Origin: Pseudomonas mendocina
GTDB taxonomy: Bacteria > Pseudomonadota > Gammaproteobacteria > Pseudomonadales > Pseudomonadaceae
Assembly (NCBI RefSeq): GCF_003008615.1
Contig: NZ_CP027657.1
Location: 1,240,001 to 1,304,000 of the forward strand
Direction: 5' to 3'
DNA length: 64,000 bases
Shown here: in pieces, positions 9,832 to 20,132 of the stretch
Layout of the letters: every line of letters begins with the position of its first letter
Position numbering within the stretch: the first letter of the stretch is position 1
Program-made: the position numbers and the translations under genes
The notes under the pieces: generated by a model
Told to the model about the DNA's origin: nothing
What the model saw: the letters and a program-made list of their open reading frames with translations, nothing else
The model's database searches: none

Positions 9832-11208
9832 TCAGAGGCCGCCTTCGGTGAGTTTTTCCGGATTCAGCAGTTGCTCGAGCTGCGCCCGCGACAGATCGGT
9901 GTGCTCCAGTGCCACCTCGATGATCGGCCGCCCTTCGCGGTAGGCCTGCTTGGCGATCTCGGCGGCCTTGAGATAGCCGATGATCGGGTTAAGCGCCGTG
10001 ACCAGGATCGGGTTGCGCTCCAGCGCTTCCTTGAGCTTGGGCTGGTTGACCTTGAAACTGGCGATGGCGCGGTCGGCCAGTAGATGGCTGACATTGGTCA
10101 GCAGCTGCATGCTGTACAGCAGGTTGTCAGCGATCAGCGGCAGCATCACGTTCAGCTCGAAGTTGCCGGACTGCCCGGCGATGGCGATGGCTGAGTCGTT
10201 GCCGATCACCTGCGCAGCGACCATGGCCGCCGCTTCGGGGATGACCGGATTGACCTTGCCCGGCATAATCGACGAGCCAGGCTGCAGCGCTTCCAGCTCG
10301 ATCTCGGCCAGCCCCGCCAAAGGCCCCGAGTTCATCCAGCGCAGGTCATTGGCGATCTTCATCAGCGACACAGCAGTGGTCTTGAGCTGCCCGGAAACCG
10401 CAACGGCAGTGTCCTGCGAACCGATCAGCGCGAAGAAGTTGCTGCCGGAGGTGAACGGCACACCGCTCAGACCACTCAACTCCCGGCAGAACTGTTCGGC
10501 AAAACGCGGATGGGCATTGACCCCGGTACCAACCGCGGTACCGCCCTGCGCCAGCGCCTGCAGGCTGGGCTGTAGCGCACGCAGGTGCTCGATGTTGGCC
10601 TGAATCTGCTGCCCCCAGCCGTCCAGCACCTGGCTCATGCGTACCGGCATGGCATCCATCAGGTGGGTACGGCCAGTCTTGACGTAAGGCTGCACCTCCA
10701 GCGATTTCTCGCACAGCACCTTGAGCAGATGACCGAGCGCCGGCAGCAAACGCTCATGCAACTCGATGGCAGCACTGGCATGGATGGTGGTAGGGATGAT
10801 GTCGTTACTGCTTTGCCCACAATTAACATGATCGTTGGCGCTGACCGGACTACCGAGAATGCGGCTGGCCAGCGTAGCGATCACCTCGTTGGCGTTCATG
10901 TTGGAGCTGGTACCGGAGCCGGTCTGGAACACGTCGACCGGGAAATGCGCCATGAAGTCACCGTCGAGCAGTTGCTGGCAGGCACCGACGATGGCATCGC
11001 CCATGGCCGGCTCGATCTGCTGCAATTCGACGTTGGCCCGGGCGGCAGCGGCTTTGACCAGAATCAACGCACGGATGAAGGGTGCCGGCATGCGCTGCCC
11101 GGATACCGGGAAATTGTTGACCGCTCGCTGGGTCTGCGCGCCATACAGCGCCGCGCCCGGCACCTCCAGTTCGCCCATGCTGTCGCGTTCGATGCGGGTG
11201 TCATTCAT
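9832..11208 (-). CDS. fumC: Class II fumarate hydratase
   Basis: FumC interconverts fumarate and malate in the TCA cycle without an iron-sulfur cluster, so it can replace class I fumarases under iron limitation or oxidative stress. The 458-residue product carries the superfamily signature GSSIMPGKVNP, plus TGSGTSSNMNANEV and the SSNDIIPT region. It overlaps the 3' end of fagA by 8 nt and is followed by a 130-nt gap before orfX. Location in the fag operon supports the iron-responsive FumC rather than a housekeeping copy. Confidence 0.96.
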   Translation of the reverse strand: MNDTRIERDSMGELEVPGAALYGAQTQRAVNNFPVSGQRMPAPFIRALILVKAAAARANVELQQIEPAMGDAIVGACQQLLDGDFMAHFPVDVFQTGSGTSSNMNANEVIATLASRILGSPVSANDHVNCGQSSNDIIPTTIHASAAIELHERLLPALGHLLKVLCEKSLEVQPYVKTGRTHLMDAMPVRMSQVLDGWGQQIQANIEHLRALQPSLQALAQGGTAVGTGVNAHPRFAEQFCRELSGLSGVPFTSGSNFFALIGSQDTAVAVSGQLKTTAVSLMKIANDLRWMNSGPLAGLAEIELEALQPGSSIMPGKVNPVIPEAAAMVAAQVIGNDSAIAIAGQSGNFELNVMLPLIADNLLYSMQLLTNVSHLLADRAIASFKVNQPKLKEALERNPILVTALNPIIGYLKAAEIAKQAYREGRPIIEVALEHTDLSRAQLEQLLNPEKLTEGGL

Positions 11209-11593
11209 AGGGATGTCCTTGTGCCGGTTCGTTGAATGAGAGGGAGGGTTCCAGGCGCAGCGTCGCCAGGCGATTGAGCAGCACGTTCAGGCTGCGCTGA
11301 CGGGGGAGGTCGTGTGCCTGTTGCTGCATGACTCGCAGAGGTCGGTAGGCGCGATCCAGGCAGAGGGTGCGCCAATGCCAGGGCAATGCCGGGTCACAGG
11401 CAGTGTCGAGCAACAATTCGAGCGTGATGCGCGAGGCGCGCCAGGCATCCAGCAGGCCACGATCCAACAGTTGCCGGGCGTGCCACTCGTGGAACTCGAG
11501 CAGGCGCGGTTCATCGGGACGCAGTGCGCAGCGCACGAGAAAGCCCTGCCAGTGCCAGCAGTTCACGCAAGGTGTGAAGAAGGGATAGAGCAT
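11201..11593 (-). CDS. fagA: FagA, Fur-associated protein
   Basis: This small protein of unknown biochemical function is the first gene of the iron-starvation operon. The frame is open from an ATG at 11611, but that codon lies inside the Fur-box-like sequence. The best start is the third in-frame ATG (11591-11593), which has AGGTGG 6 nt upstream and gives 130 residues. The protein is rich in Trp, Cys and His near its N-terminus (CVNCWHWQGF) and in Leu/Arg elsewhere. Identity rests mainly on position before fumC-orfX-sodA and moderate resemblance to FagA-type proteins. Confidence 0.8.
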   Translation of the reverse strand: MLYPFFTPCVNCWHWQGFLVRCALRPDEPRLLEFHEWHARQLLDRGLLDAWRASRITLELLLDTACDPALPWHWRTLCLDRAYRPLRVMQQQAHDLPRQRSLNVLLNRLATLRLEPSLSFNEPAQGHPYE

Positions 11594-11610
11594 GGACATC
11601 CACCTGATCA

Positions 11611-11652
11611 TGTAATGATATTTATTCTCTTTTGAGAAAAATAATCAATACA
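11611..11652. promoter_or_regulatory. Fur-box-like operator for the fagA operon
   Basis: Two facing 19-mers resemble the Fur consensus (GATAATGATAATCATTATC). The complement of 11611-11629 matches 13 of 19 positions, and plus-strand 11634-11652 also matches 13 of 19. Together they form an AT-rich inverted arrangement around TTTT, just upstream of the preferred fagA start. In P. aeruginosa this operon is Fur-repressed, so the site is expected; binding here is inferred from sequence only. Confidence 0.7.
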
Positions 11653-11703
11653 GAATCTATGTGGACTTTCCCACAGAGAGCGACTCACAGCCTCTGGGGA
11701 TGA

Positions 11704-11738
11704 CAGACAAGCATGGCCCGAACGGCCATGCTTATCTG
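11704..11738. terminator. Hairpin downstream of pmbA
   Basis: A perfect 10-bp stem (AAGCATGGCC / GGCCATGCTT, 11709-11718 and 11724-11733) with a 5-nt loop is extended by 4 more pairs across one mismatch. It begins 18 nt after the pmbA stop. There is no clear U tract on either strand, so it may act as an mRNA-end stabiliser rather than a strong intrinsic terminator. Confidence 0.5.
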
Positions 11739-11751
11739 ATTTCAGCGGGAC

Positions 11752-13098
11752 TCAACTCCCGGCGACAGTCATCTTCTCGATCAGTACCGAGCCGGTGCAG
11801 ATGTTGCCGCGACGTTCCAGGTCACGGCCGACCGCGACGATCTGGCGGAACATGTCGCGCAGGTTGCCGGCGATGGTCACCTCCTGCACCGGGAACTGGA
11901 TTTCACCGTTCTCGACCCAGAAGCCAGCCGCCCCTCGCGAATAATCGCCAGTCACCAGATTCAGCCCCTGCCCCATCAGTTCGGTCACCAGCAGTCCTCG
12001 GCCCATTCGGCGTATCAGCGCCTGCTGGTCTTCGTCGCCATGGGTCACGAACAGGTTGTGCACACCACCGGAGTTGGCCGTGCTCGGCAGCCCCAGCTTG
12101 CGCCCGGAATAGGTGCCGAGCACGTAGGAAACCAGCTCACCCTTCTCGACGAACGGTTTGGCATAAGTGGCCAGGCCGTCGCCATCGAAGGTTGCACTAC
12201 CCAGGGCTCGCGGCAGATGCGGACGCTCATCGAGACTCAACCACTCAGGGAACAGACGCTGACCGAGCGCACCTTCGAGAAAGGAAGAATGGCGATACAG
12301 GTTGCCACCGGAAATGGCCGCCAGCAGGTGGCTGAACAACCCACCGGCAAGCTCCGCGGCGAACAGCACCGGCACTTCGCAGGTCGGCACCGGGCGCGCG
12401 CCGAGACGGCTGACCGCACGCACTGCCGCGCGCTGACCGATGTCCGCAGCATCGGCCAACAATTCGCCCTGGCGATTGACGTCATACCAGTAGTCACGCT
12501 GCATCTGCCCTTCACCCTCGGCGATCATCACGCAACTCAGGCTGTGACGGGTGCAGGCGTAGCCACCGATGAAACCGTGGCTATTGCCATAGATGCGGCA
12601 GCCCTGGTGCGTATTGAGGCTGGTGCCATCGGCATTCTTGATCCGCTGATCAGCTGCGAATGCCGCCGCCTCACAAGCCAGCGCCTGTTCTACGGCTTGT
12701 TCCGGGGTAATCGACCAGGGGTGATAGAGATCCAGCTCCGGCAACTCGCGCGCCATCAGCGCAGCATCGGCCAGACCCGCGCACTCGTCTTCGCTGGCAT
12801 GCTTGGCAATGGCCAGCGCAGCCGCCACCGTCTCGCGAATGGCAGCCTCCCCCGTCGCCGAAGTACTCGCAGAACCCTTGCGCTGCCCCACGTAGAGGGT
12901 GATGCCAAAGCCCTGGTCGCGATTGAACTCGACGGTTTCTACCTCGCCCTGGCGCACCGTGGTAGACAGGCCCTGGCCAGCAGAAACGGCCACTTCACAG
13001 GCGCTGGCGCCCTGACGAGCAGCCTCGGCGAGAATCGCCTCGACCTGTTGCTGCAGCGCTGGCAAAGCCTGCGGCCCGATCCGTTCTACTTCACTCAT
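11752..13098 (-). CDS. pmbA: Metalloprotease subunit PmbA/TldE
   Basis: PmbA (TldE) is the non-catalytic partner of the TldD zinc protease. The heterodimer processes small peptides such as microcin B17 and the CcdA antitoxin in E. coli. I chose the ATG at 13098 (GGGAGAGG 2 nt upstream) rather than the upstream in-frame start, giving 448 residues, the usual family length. Conserved stretches include [21 protein letters not shown] and the C-terminal [19 protein letters not shown]. As expected it lacks the HExxxH motif found in TldD, encoded about 850 nt upstream on the same strand. Confidence 0.94.
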   Translation of the reverse strand: MSEVERIGPQALPALQQQVEAILAEAARQGASACEVAVSAGQGLSTTVRQGEVETVEFNRDQGFGITLYVGQRKGSASTSATGEAAIRETVAAALAIAKHASEDECAGLADAALMARELPELDLYHPWSITPEQAVEQALACEAAAFAADQRIKNADGTSLNTHQGCRIYGNSHGFIGGYACTRHSLSCVMIAEGEGQMQRDYWYDVNRQGELLADAADIGQRAAVRAVSRLGARPVPTCEVPVLFAAELAGGLFSHLLAAISGGNLYRHSSFLEGALGQRLFPEWLSLDERPHLPRALGSATFDGDGLATYAKPFVEKGELVSYVLGTYSGRKLGLPSTANSGGVHNLFVTHGDEDQQALIRRMGRGLLVTELMGQGLNLVTGDYSRGAAGFWVENGEIQFPVQEVTIAGNLRDMFRQIVAVGRDLERRGNICTGSVLIEKMTVAGS

Positions 13099-13213
13099 AA
13101 CCTCTCCCGATTCTCTTGTCGCGAACGCCAATGGCTCGCTCTCGACTGCCCGCCCACAGGCCGGCAGTCACGGTTACTGCTATCATGGCGGCGTTTCCCT
13201 TTGGACCCACCCC

Positions 13214-13732
13214 ATGTCTGATTCCTACGACGACTTCTCCCTGGAGAAGAGCAAATCCCAGGTCAAACGCGAACTGCATGCCCTGCAGGAGCTCGGCGAG
13301 CGATTGACCACGCTCAAAGCTGATCTGCTGGCCAAGATGCCGCTGACCGATGCCCTGCGCCGCGCCCTCGCCGAAGCGCCGAAACATACCGCCAACGCCG
13401 CGCGCAAACGTCATATCCAGTTCATCGGCAAGTTGATGCGTGAACAGGATGTCGACGCGATCCTTGCCATGCTCGACCAGGTAGACAGCTCCACTCGCGA
13501 ATACAACGAACGCTTCCATGCCCTCGAGCGCTGGCGTGACCGCCTGATCAGCGAAGGCGACAGCGCCCTGGAAAGCCTCGTCGAGCTCTACCCGGACGCC
13601 GACCGCCAGCATCTCCGTGGACTGATCCGTCATGCCCAGCACGAAGCGGCGCATAACAAACCACCAGCCGCTGCGCGCAAGGTGTTCAAGTACATCCGCG
13701 AGCTCGACGAAATCCAGCGCGGCTTGCGTTGA
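13214..13732 (+). CDS. darP: YjgA/DarP, ribosome-associated DUF615 protein
   Basis: DarP (formerly YjgA) binds late 50S ribosomal precursors and takes part in peptidyl-transferase-centre assembly in E. coli. The 172-residue product is highly charged and helical and starts [20 protein letters not shown], with the conserved [13 protein letters not shown] motif near residue 65. It lies between pmbA (divergent, 115 nt away) and the tldD group (convergent), and the adjacency to pmbA/tldD recurs in other gammaproteobacteria. A TATCAT at 13181-13186 may be its -10 box. Confidence 0.92.
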   Translation: MSDSYDDFSLEKSKSQVKRELHALQELGERLTTLKADLLAKMPLTDALRRALAEAPKHTANAARKRHIQFIGKLMREQDVDAILAMLDQVDSSTREYNERFHALERWRDRLISEGDSALESLVELYPDADRQHLRGLIRHAQHEAAHNKPPAAARKVFKYIRELDEIQRGLR

Positions 13733-13760
13733 ACCAGCTCGGGGGGATGCGTCCACGCAC

Positions 13761-13952
13761 TCACCTCGAGCTTGCCAGCCACAGCAGCAGTGGCACGCAC
13801 CAGGCCAACGTGACCAGTAAACCGACCAGTGCGACCAGGCTGTCATTCCAGCGCCTTGGCTGGATCCGCCCCGCGGACACCAGCCGTAACGTCCAGTAGC
13901 CCTTGCCGTACAGCACCACTTCGAACACGAAGCTGAACAGCGCCTCCAGCAT
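13761..13952 (-). CDS. Small hydrophobic protein downstream of tldD
   Basis: This is a 63-residue protein I cannot name. It starts with ATG at 13950-13952, sharing one base with the tldD TGA (TGATG), so it is probably translated by coupling to tldD. It has a hydrophobic amphipathic N-terminus ([20 protein letters not shown]), a short basic stretch (RIQPRRWNDS) and a clear C-terminal membrane segment (LVALVGLLVTLAWCVPLLLWL). Inner-membrane location is likely; function is unknown. The longer upstream extension in the same frame lies inside tldD and is not needed. Confidence 0.7.
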   Translation of the reverse strand: MLEALFSFVFEVVLYGKGYWTLRLVSAGRIQPRRWNDSLVALVGLLVTLAWCVPLLLWLASSR

Positions 13953-15394
13953 CAGGCTCCCGTACCACCGACGGTGATCGCATCGATCTTCAACGTCGGC
14001 TGGCCGACGCCAACCGGCACCGACTGGCCGTCCTTGCCGCAAGTACCGACACCACTGTCCAGAGCCAGGTCGTTACCGACCATCGATACTTTGCTCATCG
14101 CCTCCGGGCCATTGCCGATCAGTGTCGCGCCCTTGACCGGCGCGGTGATCTTGCCGTCCTCGATCAGGTAGGCCTCGCTGGTGGAGAACACGAACTTGCC
14201 ACTGGTGATATCGACCTGACCGCCACCGAGATTGGCGCAGTAGATGCCCTTCTTCACCGAGCGGATGATCTCTTCCGGGTCGCTCTCGCCCGCCAGCATG
14301 TAGGTGTTGGTCATGCGCGGCATCGGCAGGTGCGCGTAGGATTCACGACGACCGTTACCGGTAGCGGCCACGCCCATCAGGCGGGCGTTGAGCTTGTCCT
14401 GCATGTAGCCTTTGAGCACGCCATTCTCGATTAGCGTGGTGCACTGGGTCGGCGTGCCTTCGTCATCGACGCTGAGCGAGCCGCGGCGCCCAGCCAGGGT
14501 GCCGTCATCGACGATGGTGCACAGACTGGAAGCGACCCTCTCACCCACCTTGCCGCTGTAGGCCGAACTGCCCTTGCGGTTGAAGTCGCCTTCCAGGCCA
14601 TGGCCAACGGCTTCGTGCAACAGCACGCCGGACCAGCCGGCCCCCATCACCACCGGCAGCGTGCCGGCTGGCGCCGGGATGGCCTCCAGGTTGACCAACG
14701 CCTGGCGCAGCGCTTCACGGGCGTAGCCCATGGCCCGGTCTTCATCGAGAAAATAGCGGTAGTCGGTTCGCCCACCACCGCCGTGACCACCGCGCTCGCG
14801 ACGACCGTTCTGCTCGACGATGACGCTGACGTTGAAGCGCACCAGCGGGCGGATATCGGCACTCAGGCTGCCGTCATGAGCGGCGACCAGGATGCGATCC
14901 CAGACCCCGGCCAGGCTCACAGTCACCTGTTTGATACGCGGATCCAAGGCACGCGTGGCGCGGTCGATGCGCTGCAGCAACTCGACCTTCTCGGCGCGGC
15001 TCATGACGTCCAGCGGATTGCCTTCGGCATACAACTGGGTCACCTGCGGGCTGACGAAGGCCTGCACGCGGCCCTGCTGGCCAGCACGGGAAATCGAGCG
15101 CGCGGCACGGGCGGCCTGGCCCAATGCATCGAGGCTGATCGCGTTGCTGTAGGCGAAGCCGGTCTTCTCACCGGACTGCGCACGCACCCCGACACCTTGG
15201 TCGAGGTTGAAGCTGCCTTCCTTGACGATGCCGTCTTCAAGCGCCCAGGTCTCCGAAACCTGACTCTGGAAATACAGATCGGCTGCATCGATTCCCGGGC
15301 CGGCGACCTCGCCCAAGACAGAAGCGAGACTGTCCAGCGTCAGGTTACCGGGGGCGAGCAGATGCTCGCTGACGGATTGCAACATCGTATTCAT
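13952..15394 (-). CDS. tldD: Metalloprotease TldD
   Basis: TldD is the catalytic subunit of the TldD/TldE zinc protease. The 480-residue protein contains the zinc-binding HEAVGH at residues 260-265 and the glycine-rich C-terminal region ([22 protein letters not shown]) typical of the family. The start at 15394 has GGAG 5 nt upstream and lies 2 nt beyond the nitrilase-family stop. Its partner pmbA is nearby on the same strand but separated by the oppositely oriented darP, so the two are not in one transcript. Confidence 0.95.
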   Translation of the reverse strand: MNTMLQSVSEHLLAPGNLTLDSLASVLGEVAGPGIDAADLYFQSQVSETWALEDGIVKEGSFNLDQGVGVRAQSGEKTGFAYSNAISLDALGQAARAARSISRAGQQGRVQAFVSPQVTQLYAEGNPLDVMSRAEKVELLQRIDRATRALDPRIKQVTVSLAGVWDRILVAAHDGSLSADIRPLVRFNVSVIVEQNGRRERGGHGGGGRTDYRYFLDEDRAMGYAREALRQALVNLEAIPAPAGTLPVVMGAGWSGVLLHEAVGHGLEGDFNRKGSSAYSGKVGERVASSLCTIVDDGTLAGRRGSLSVDDEGTPTQCTTLIENGVLKGYMQDKLNARLMGVAATGNGRRESYAHLPMPRMTNTYMLAGESDPEEIIRSVKKGIYCANLGGGQVDITSGKFVFSTSEAYLIEDGKITAPVKGATLIGNGPEAMSKVSMVGNDLALDSGVGTCGKDGQSVPVGVGQPTLKIDAITVGGTGA

Positions 15395-15396
15395 GG

Positions 15397-16245
15397 TCAC
15401 TCCACAACGATCGGACGTGCTACGTCCGATGGAAAGAATCGGCGGTGCTGCTGCACCGGCATGCGTTGGCGAATCGCCGCCTGCTCAGCGGCATCGCGTG
15501 AGGCCAGCAAAACGGTCTCGCCCTGATCCTGCTCGGCCAGTACCACACCCCAGGGGTCGACGATGGCCGAATGGCCAAAAGTCTGCCGTGACCCTGGGTG
15601 CTCTCCGCCCTGTCCGGCCGCCAGCAGGTAGCACTGAGTTTCGATGGCGCGCGCACGAATCAGCACCTGCCAGTGCGCGGCGCCGGTAACGCCGGTGAAG
15701 GCTGACGGCGCACTGATCAGCTCGGCGCCCGCCTGGCGCAACGCCGAGTACAACTCGGGAAAACGCAGGTCGTAGCACACCGTCAGGCCCAAACGCCCGA
15801 CCGGGGTATCGGCCACCACCACGCGCTCACCATGCGCGAAATCATCGGACTCACGGTAGCGACCTCGATTGTCGCTCACGTCCACATCGAACAGATGCAG
15901 CTTGTCATAACGCGCAGCGCGCTCACCCTGCTCGTCTATCAGCAAGGAACAGGCCCGCGGCTTGCCCTCGGCATCATCGTCAGGCGGCAGCGGCAAGGTA
16001 CCCGCCACTATCCATAAGCTGAGGTCGCGCGCGGCCTGTTTCAACCAGGGCAGGATTGGCCCTTCGCCCAGCGCCTCGGCCCGGCCGATGGCCGCCAGGT
16101 CACGGCGCCCCATTGCGGCGAAGTTTTCCGGCAGCACGGCCAGGCGCGCACCGCCCTGGGCGGCACGCTCCAGCATGCGCCGAGCCAGCCTGAGATTGGT
16201 CTGCACATCATCCTGGCTGACCATCTGAATGACGGCGAGATTCAT
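15397..16245 (-). CDS. Nitrilase-superfamily amidohydrolase (deaminated-glutathione amidase-like)
   Basis: This carbon-nitrogen hydrolase cleaves an amide through a Glu-Lys-Cys triad, visible as Glu40 (VLPENF), Lys115 ([11 protein letters not shown]) and Cys157 ([13 protein letters not shown]). The sequence most resembles the Nit1/YbeM type, which hydrolyses deaminated glutathione as metabolite repair; the substrate is an inference. The start at 16245 (MNLAVIQM) follows GAGGTG and gives 282 residues. The gene lies between yhdP and tldD and is probably cotranscribed with both. Confidence 0.9.
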   Translation of the reverse strand: MNLAVIQMVSQDDVQTNLRLARRMLERAAQGGARLAVLPENFAAMGRRDLAAIGRAEALGEGPILPWLKQAARDLSLWIVAGTLPLPPDDDAEGKPRACSLLIDEQGERAARYDKLHLFDVDVSDNRGRYRESDDFAHGERVVVADTPVGRLGLTVCYDLRFPELYSALRQAGAELISAPSAFTGVTGAAHWQVLIRARAIETQCYLLAAGQGGEHPGSRQTFGHSAIVDPWGVVLAEQDQGETVLLASRDAAEQAAIRQRMPVQQHRRFFPSDVARPIVVE

Positions 16246-16293
16246 GGACACCTCATTGGTAGCGTTCTGCACAGGCTACGCCATGTCGCCACG

Positions 16294-19200
16294 TCATTGC
16301 GGTTTTTCGAAGGGTTTGTCGAAGCTGATCTCCGGATCCTGCATCGAGCCCTTGACGTCGTACTGCACGCTGGCAAAACGCGCCACCCTGTCGCCGAGCA
16401 GCTTGTCGACGACGAACAACGCACCACCGATGGCAGGAGCACCGACGATCAGCGCCGCCAAGGGCAGGTTGTTGGTCACCGGCAGAGTAACCAGTAGCTT
16501 GGCATCGACCCGCTCGTTGCGCACATCGAGATTGCCCTTGAGCTCGAGGTTGCTCGAAGGCCCGGTCATGGTGATCGGCTCATTGGTGACGAGCAAACCA
16601 TTGGTGGCCTGCAGGTTGCCTTTGACCCGGTCGTAGCTCAGGCCCTTGCCTAGCAGGTCGGAGAAGTCCAGACGCAGCCGGCGACCGATGGAGTTGAAGT
16701 TGAGCACCCCGAACACCCGCAGCGCCTGGGCCGAGCCCTGCACCTCGACGAACTGACCGTTGCGCAGCGAAGGGTCGAGATTGCCACTGAAGCGTTTGAG
16801 CGAGAACCACGCCGGTGAACCCGGCCAGTTGCCGTCAGCATCCAGGCGGAAGCTCTCGCTGGTCACGCTGGGCGCATAGCCCCAGGCCTTGAGTACCTCG
16901 CCCAGATCCTTGCCCTGCAAACGCCCCTTGTACCAACTACGGGTATTGCCAGGATCACCAGACCAGCCAGCAGAGCCACCGATCCTGAGCCCTTGCAGGT
17001 CGAGATCGAGCTCGTCGAAACGCACGCCCTGCGCCTCCGGACGCACTTTCAGCGACCAGGCGCCGAGCACCTTGTCGCCGCGCTGCACGCGCTCGATACG
17101 AATATCCAGCGGTGGAATCTGGCGGGGGTCGAAATCAGCCAACGGATCGGGCGCATCGGCTGACTTTTCGGCGTCCGGATCAGGCGCAGGCAGTCGTACA
17201 TGCTGCAGGTCGACACGAATCGGCACACCCTCGGCGTCAGCCACCACCACCCGCCCGGCGGCCAGCGCACTGTCGAGCTGCAGTGCCCAGGCCTGGCCTT
17301 CGCGGGCCAGCCCCACATTTACCTGCTCGACCTGCTGGCCAAAACCGCGGAAGCGCCCGATCTCGAGCTGGCCGCCTCTGAACAGACGCTGGCTGTCGGC
17401 ATCGACGCTGACCTTGTGGCTCTTGCCAGCCTGCTGCCAGGCGTCCAGATCCAGTTCATCGAGACGCCCGCGCACACGCAGGCCCTGTCCGGGTGGCAGC
17501 CCGGCTGCGCCACCACCCAGCACCACTTCGCCACGCCCATCAGCCAGAGCCGCGGCAGGCGCTGCCAGACTCAGGCTGGCCACATCGCCATAGTCGGCCC
17601 AATAACGACGTTCACGCCCGGAGAGAGTCATGCGCCAGTAGGCCTGACGCTCCTGCGTCGCTGCCTTGCCGAAGGGTGCTGGCAGGTCGATGGCGACGCC
17701 GTTCAGGTTGGAGTCGACGCGCAACTGACTGTCATCACCATCAAGAGTCAGACGCAGGCGATAAGGCAACAGCCCACTGACTGGCAAGCTCTGCGGGCCA
17801 CCCAGCCACTGGCTGAGCGTATCGACCTGAACCTGGCCGTTCAGATCGAACAATGTGCGTGCGCGCCCACGTGCCCCCTCGGCGCTGATCTTGCCGCGTA
17901 CCTGACGACCGAATACCTGCGCCCGCACATCCGGAGCGCTCAGGCCGGTGGCGCTGTCGAAACGAAACGCGCCCTGCACTTGATTCAATTGCAGGTCAGG
18001 ATTGGCCAGTTTGAGGTTGGCGCCCTCGGTGGCGAAATCCACCACGACACCCGGTTTCTGCCCTTTCTGCAGCGGGATATCCAGTTGCAGGCGCCCGCTC
18101 AGAGGGCCTTCCCCCTGCCAACCGGCGAAGATCTCACCGGTGCCCAAGGGTGCTTCCTGCAACAGCTTGATGGCATCACCGAGGCTGCTTTGCACCTCGC
18201 CATCGAGTTGCAGTCGCGGCGGTTTGCCATCGTGCAACAGTGGGATGGTCGCGGTGACGTCATTGACCTGGCTATCCAGCAGGCGGCCCTGCTTGAGACG
18301 CACACGCACGGCATCGTCCTCGATCAGCACCTCGCCACGCCCCTCGCGCAGCGACGGCCAACCTGGCTGGAAGGCCAGCTCGGCGTCCTTGACCAGGAAG
18401 AACAGGCTGAGACTGCGCGCACCGAGAGGCGCGCCCTTGTTCAGCGAGCCCTGATACTGGAAATAGCCCTCCTCGACCTGGCCAGCATGGATCGCGATCT
18501 TCAGCCAGTGGTCGAGTTCGGCACTCATACCCGGCGAGCGGCTCGGCAGATACTTCTCGGTGTAGGCCGCGTCACCATCGCGCAGGCCCACGCGCAAGTC
18601 CATGTAGTCCTCGGCCTCGGGATCGCGCAGCAGGCGGATGAGCATGTCGCCGGCAATCTGCCCTTCTTCGCCATCCAGACGCATGTAGGGGCTGACCAGG
18701 GTCAACCCTTCTTCATTCCACGCCCAGCTCAGTCGCGCCTGGGCATGACGGTAGCGCCAGGGTTCGGGGAACAGCTGATCCAGGTGCAGGGCAAAATCTT
18801 CGGTATTCAGGCGTAGCTCACCCTGAAACATATTGCCGGACACACTGCCACTGACGTTCTCCGCCGCCGGAGCACCGTGATAGGCCTGAATCCCCACCTT
18901 GGTCAGGTTGGCGGCGAACTGCAGGCGCTCGGCGCCTTCGCGCTGCGGGTAATAGTCGAGCAACAGATTGCTCACTGCGCCGACCGGCGCCAGCGCCACC
19001 AGAACCTCACGGGCCCGCTCCGGCATCGGCGCCAATGCCTCAACCAGCGGTGCCCAGGCGTCCAGATCGAGGCGATCGGCCGTTAGCGCCCAGCGCTCGT
19101 CGGCACTCTCCCGATCCTTCTGCGCCAGGGTCATGTGCACTTCACCGATACGCTGCTCGCCATGAGTCAGCGCCAGTGAGTCGATCTGTGCGCGTACACC

Positions 19201-20115
19201 TTGGTCGTCCTGGCTGAAATAGGCATTGAAAGCCAGATCCTTCAGCGTCACGGCCTCGCGCCTGGCCTGACCACCAATCAGCTCGGGCGCATGCAGACGC
19301 AGAGCGCCCTTGCGCAGGGCCAACCCTTGCCCCTCGAGCCAGAGCTCACCGCCTGCTTGCAGGCGCTGCAACTGCCAATCGCCGAGCAGACGTTGTGGCA
19401 ACCAGGTAGCCCAATCACTCTGTGGCAGGCTCAGGTACAGCTCCGATTTGGCTTCACGCCAGGTCTGCGGCTGCATCCGGGTACGCAGAAGCAGGGCAAC
19501 CGGTTGGCCGTCCGGCAGCAGCAGGCGGCCGTCCAGACGCTGACTATTGGCGCCATAACGCAGGCTCAGATTGACGTAGCTGAGCAGCAGCGGTTCACCG
19601 TCATGCGGCTGCAGCACGACACGGCTGTCGAGCAGGCTGACCCGGTGCAGCACACGTGCCTGCTCCAGCACCTTGGCGACATCCAGCTCGGGGCTGTTGC
19701 GCTGCGGCAAGCCCTGCAGGTGCCAGGCGCCCTCTTCGTCTTCCTGCAGGTTCAGTTGCAGGCCGTCGAATTGCAGATGGGCGATGCGAGGCTGCCATTG
19801 CAGCAGGCTGCCCAGCATGTCCGGCATCAGTTGCACACGCTCCAGGCTGAGGCCCTCGCCTTCCTCACCGAGCTGCACATCATGCGCCACCAGCAGCGGA
19901 GCGAAGCCCTGCCAGCGTCCCTCCAGACGACCGATGCGCAGCGGCATGCCCAGCGCCTCGCTAGCCCGATCCTCCAGTTCCAACCGGTATTCGGCGACCA
20001 GCGGTACGAGTTCACGCCCCAGACTGACATACAGCGCAGCCAGAACCAGCAATGCGGCGCAGCACCCCAGGCCCCAGCGCAGCAGGCTCAGGGTAAAGCG
20101 GCCGATCACGCCCAC
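16294..20115 (-). CDS. yhdP: YhdP, AsmA-like envelope lipid-transport protein
   Basis: YhdP is a very large inner-membrane-anchored protein of the AsmA/bridge-like lipid transfer group. With TamB and YdbH it is needed for phospholipid movement to the outer membrane in E. coli. The 1273-residue product has one N-terminal membrane helix (about residues 8-30) followed by a long periplasmic region of repeating beta strands (DUF3971), ending in an AsmA-like C-terminal domain. A GTG start is used (20113-20115), preceded by GGAAG and lying just 18 nt after the rng stop. The length is typical. Confidence 0.93.
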   Translation of the reverse strand: MGVIGRFTLSLLRWGLGCCAALLVLAALYVSLGRELVPLVAEYRLELEDRASEALGMPLRIGRLEGRWQGFAPLLVAHDVQLGEEGEGLSLERVQLMPDMLGSLLQWQPRIAHLQFDGLQLNLQEDEEGAWHLQGLPQRNSPELDVAKVLEQARVLHRVSLLDSRVVLQPHDGEPLLLSYVNLSLRYGANSQRLDGRLLLPDGQPVALLLRTRMQPQTWREAKSELYLSLPQSDWATWLPQRLLGDWQLQRLQAGGELWLEGQGLALRKGALRLHAPELIGGQARREAVTLKDLAFNAYFSQDDQGVRAQIDSLALTHGEQRIGEVHMTLAQKDRESADERWALTADRLDLDAWAPLVEALAPMPERAREVLVALAPVGAVSNLLLDYYPQREGAERLQFAANLTKVGIQAYHGAPAAENVSGSVSGNMFQGELRLNTEDFALHLDQLFPEPWRYRHAQARLSWAWNEEGLTLVSPYMRLDGEEGQIAGDMLIRLLRDPEAEDYMDLRVGLRDGDAAYTEKYLPSRSPGMSAELDHWLKIAIHAGQVEEGYFQYQGSLNKGAPLGARSLSLFFLVKDAELAFQPGWPSLREGRGEVLIEDDAVRVRLKQGRLLDSQVNDVTATIPLLHDGKPPRLQLDGEVQSSLGDAIKLLQEAPLGTGEIFAGWQGEGPLSGRLQLDIPLQKGQKPGVVVDFATEGANLKLANPDLQLNQVQGAFRFDSATGLSAPDVRAQVFGRQVRGKISAEGARGRARTLFDLNGQVQVDTLSQWLGGPQSLPVSGLLPYRLRLTLDGDDSQLRVDSNLNGVAIDLPAPFGKAATQERQAYWRMTLSGRERRYWADYGDVASLSLAAPAAALADGRGEVVLGGGAAGLPPGQGLRVRGRLDELDLDAWQQAGKSHKVSVDADSQRLFRGGQLEIGRFRGFGQQVEQVNVGLAREGQAWALQLDSALAAGRVVVADAEGVPIRVDLQHVRLPAPDPDAEKSADAPDPLADFDPRQIPPLDIRIERVQRGDKVLGAWSLKVRPEAQGVRFDELDLDLQGLRIGGSAGWSGDPGNTRSWYKGRLQGKDLGEVLKAWGYAPSVTSESFRLDADGNWPGSPAWFSLKRFSGNLDPSLRNGQFVEVQGSAQALRVFGVLNFNSIGRRLRLDFSDLLGKGLSYDRVKGNLQATNGLLVTNEPITMTGPSSNLELKGNLDVRNERVDAKLLVTLPVTNNLPLAALIVGAPAIGGALFVVDKLLGDRVARFASVQYDVKGSMQDPEISFDKPFEKPQ

Positions 20116-20132
20116 TTCAGGGCTTCCCGCAC

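Noticed and set aside
17200..18816. 538-codon open frame on the plus strand
   Set aside because: It lies opposite yhdP, has no ribosome site or family motif, and is expected from high GC in the complement of a real gene.
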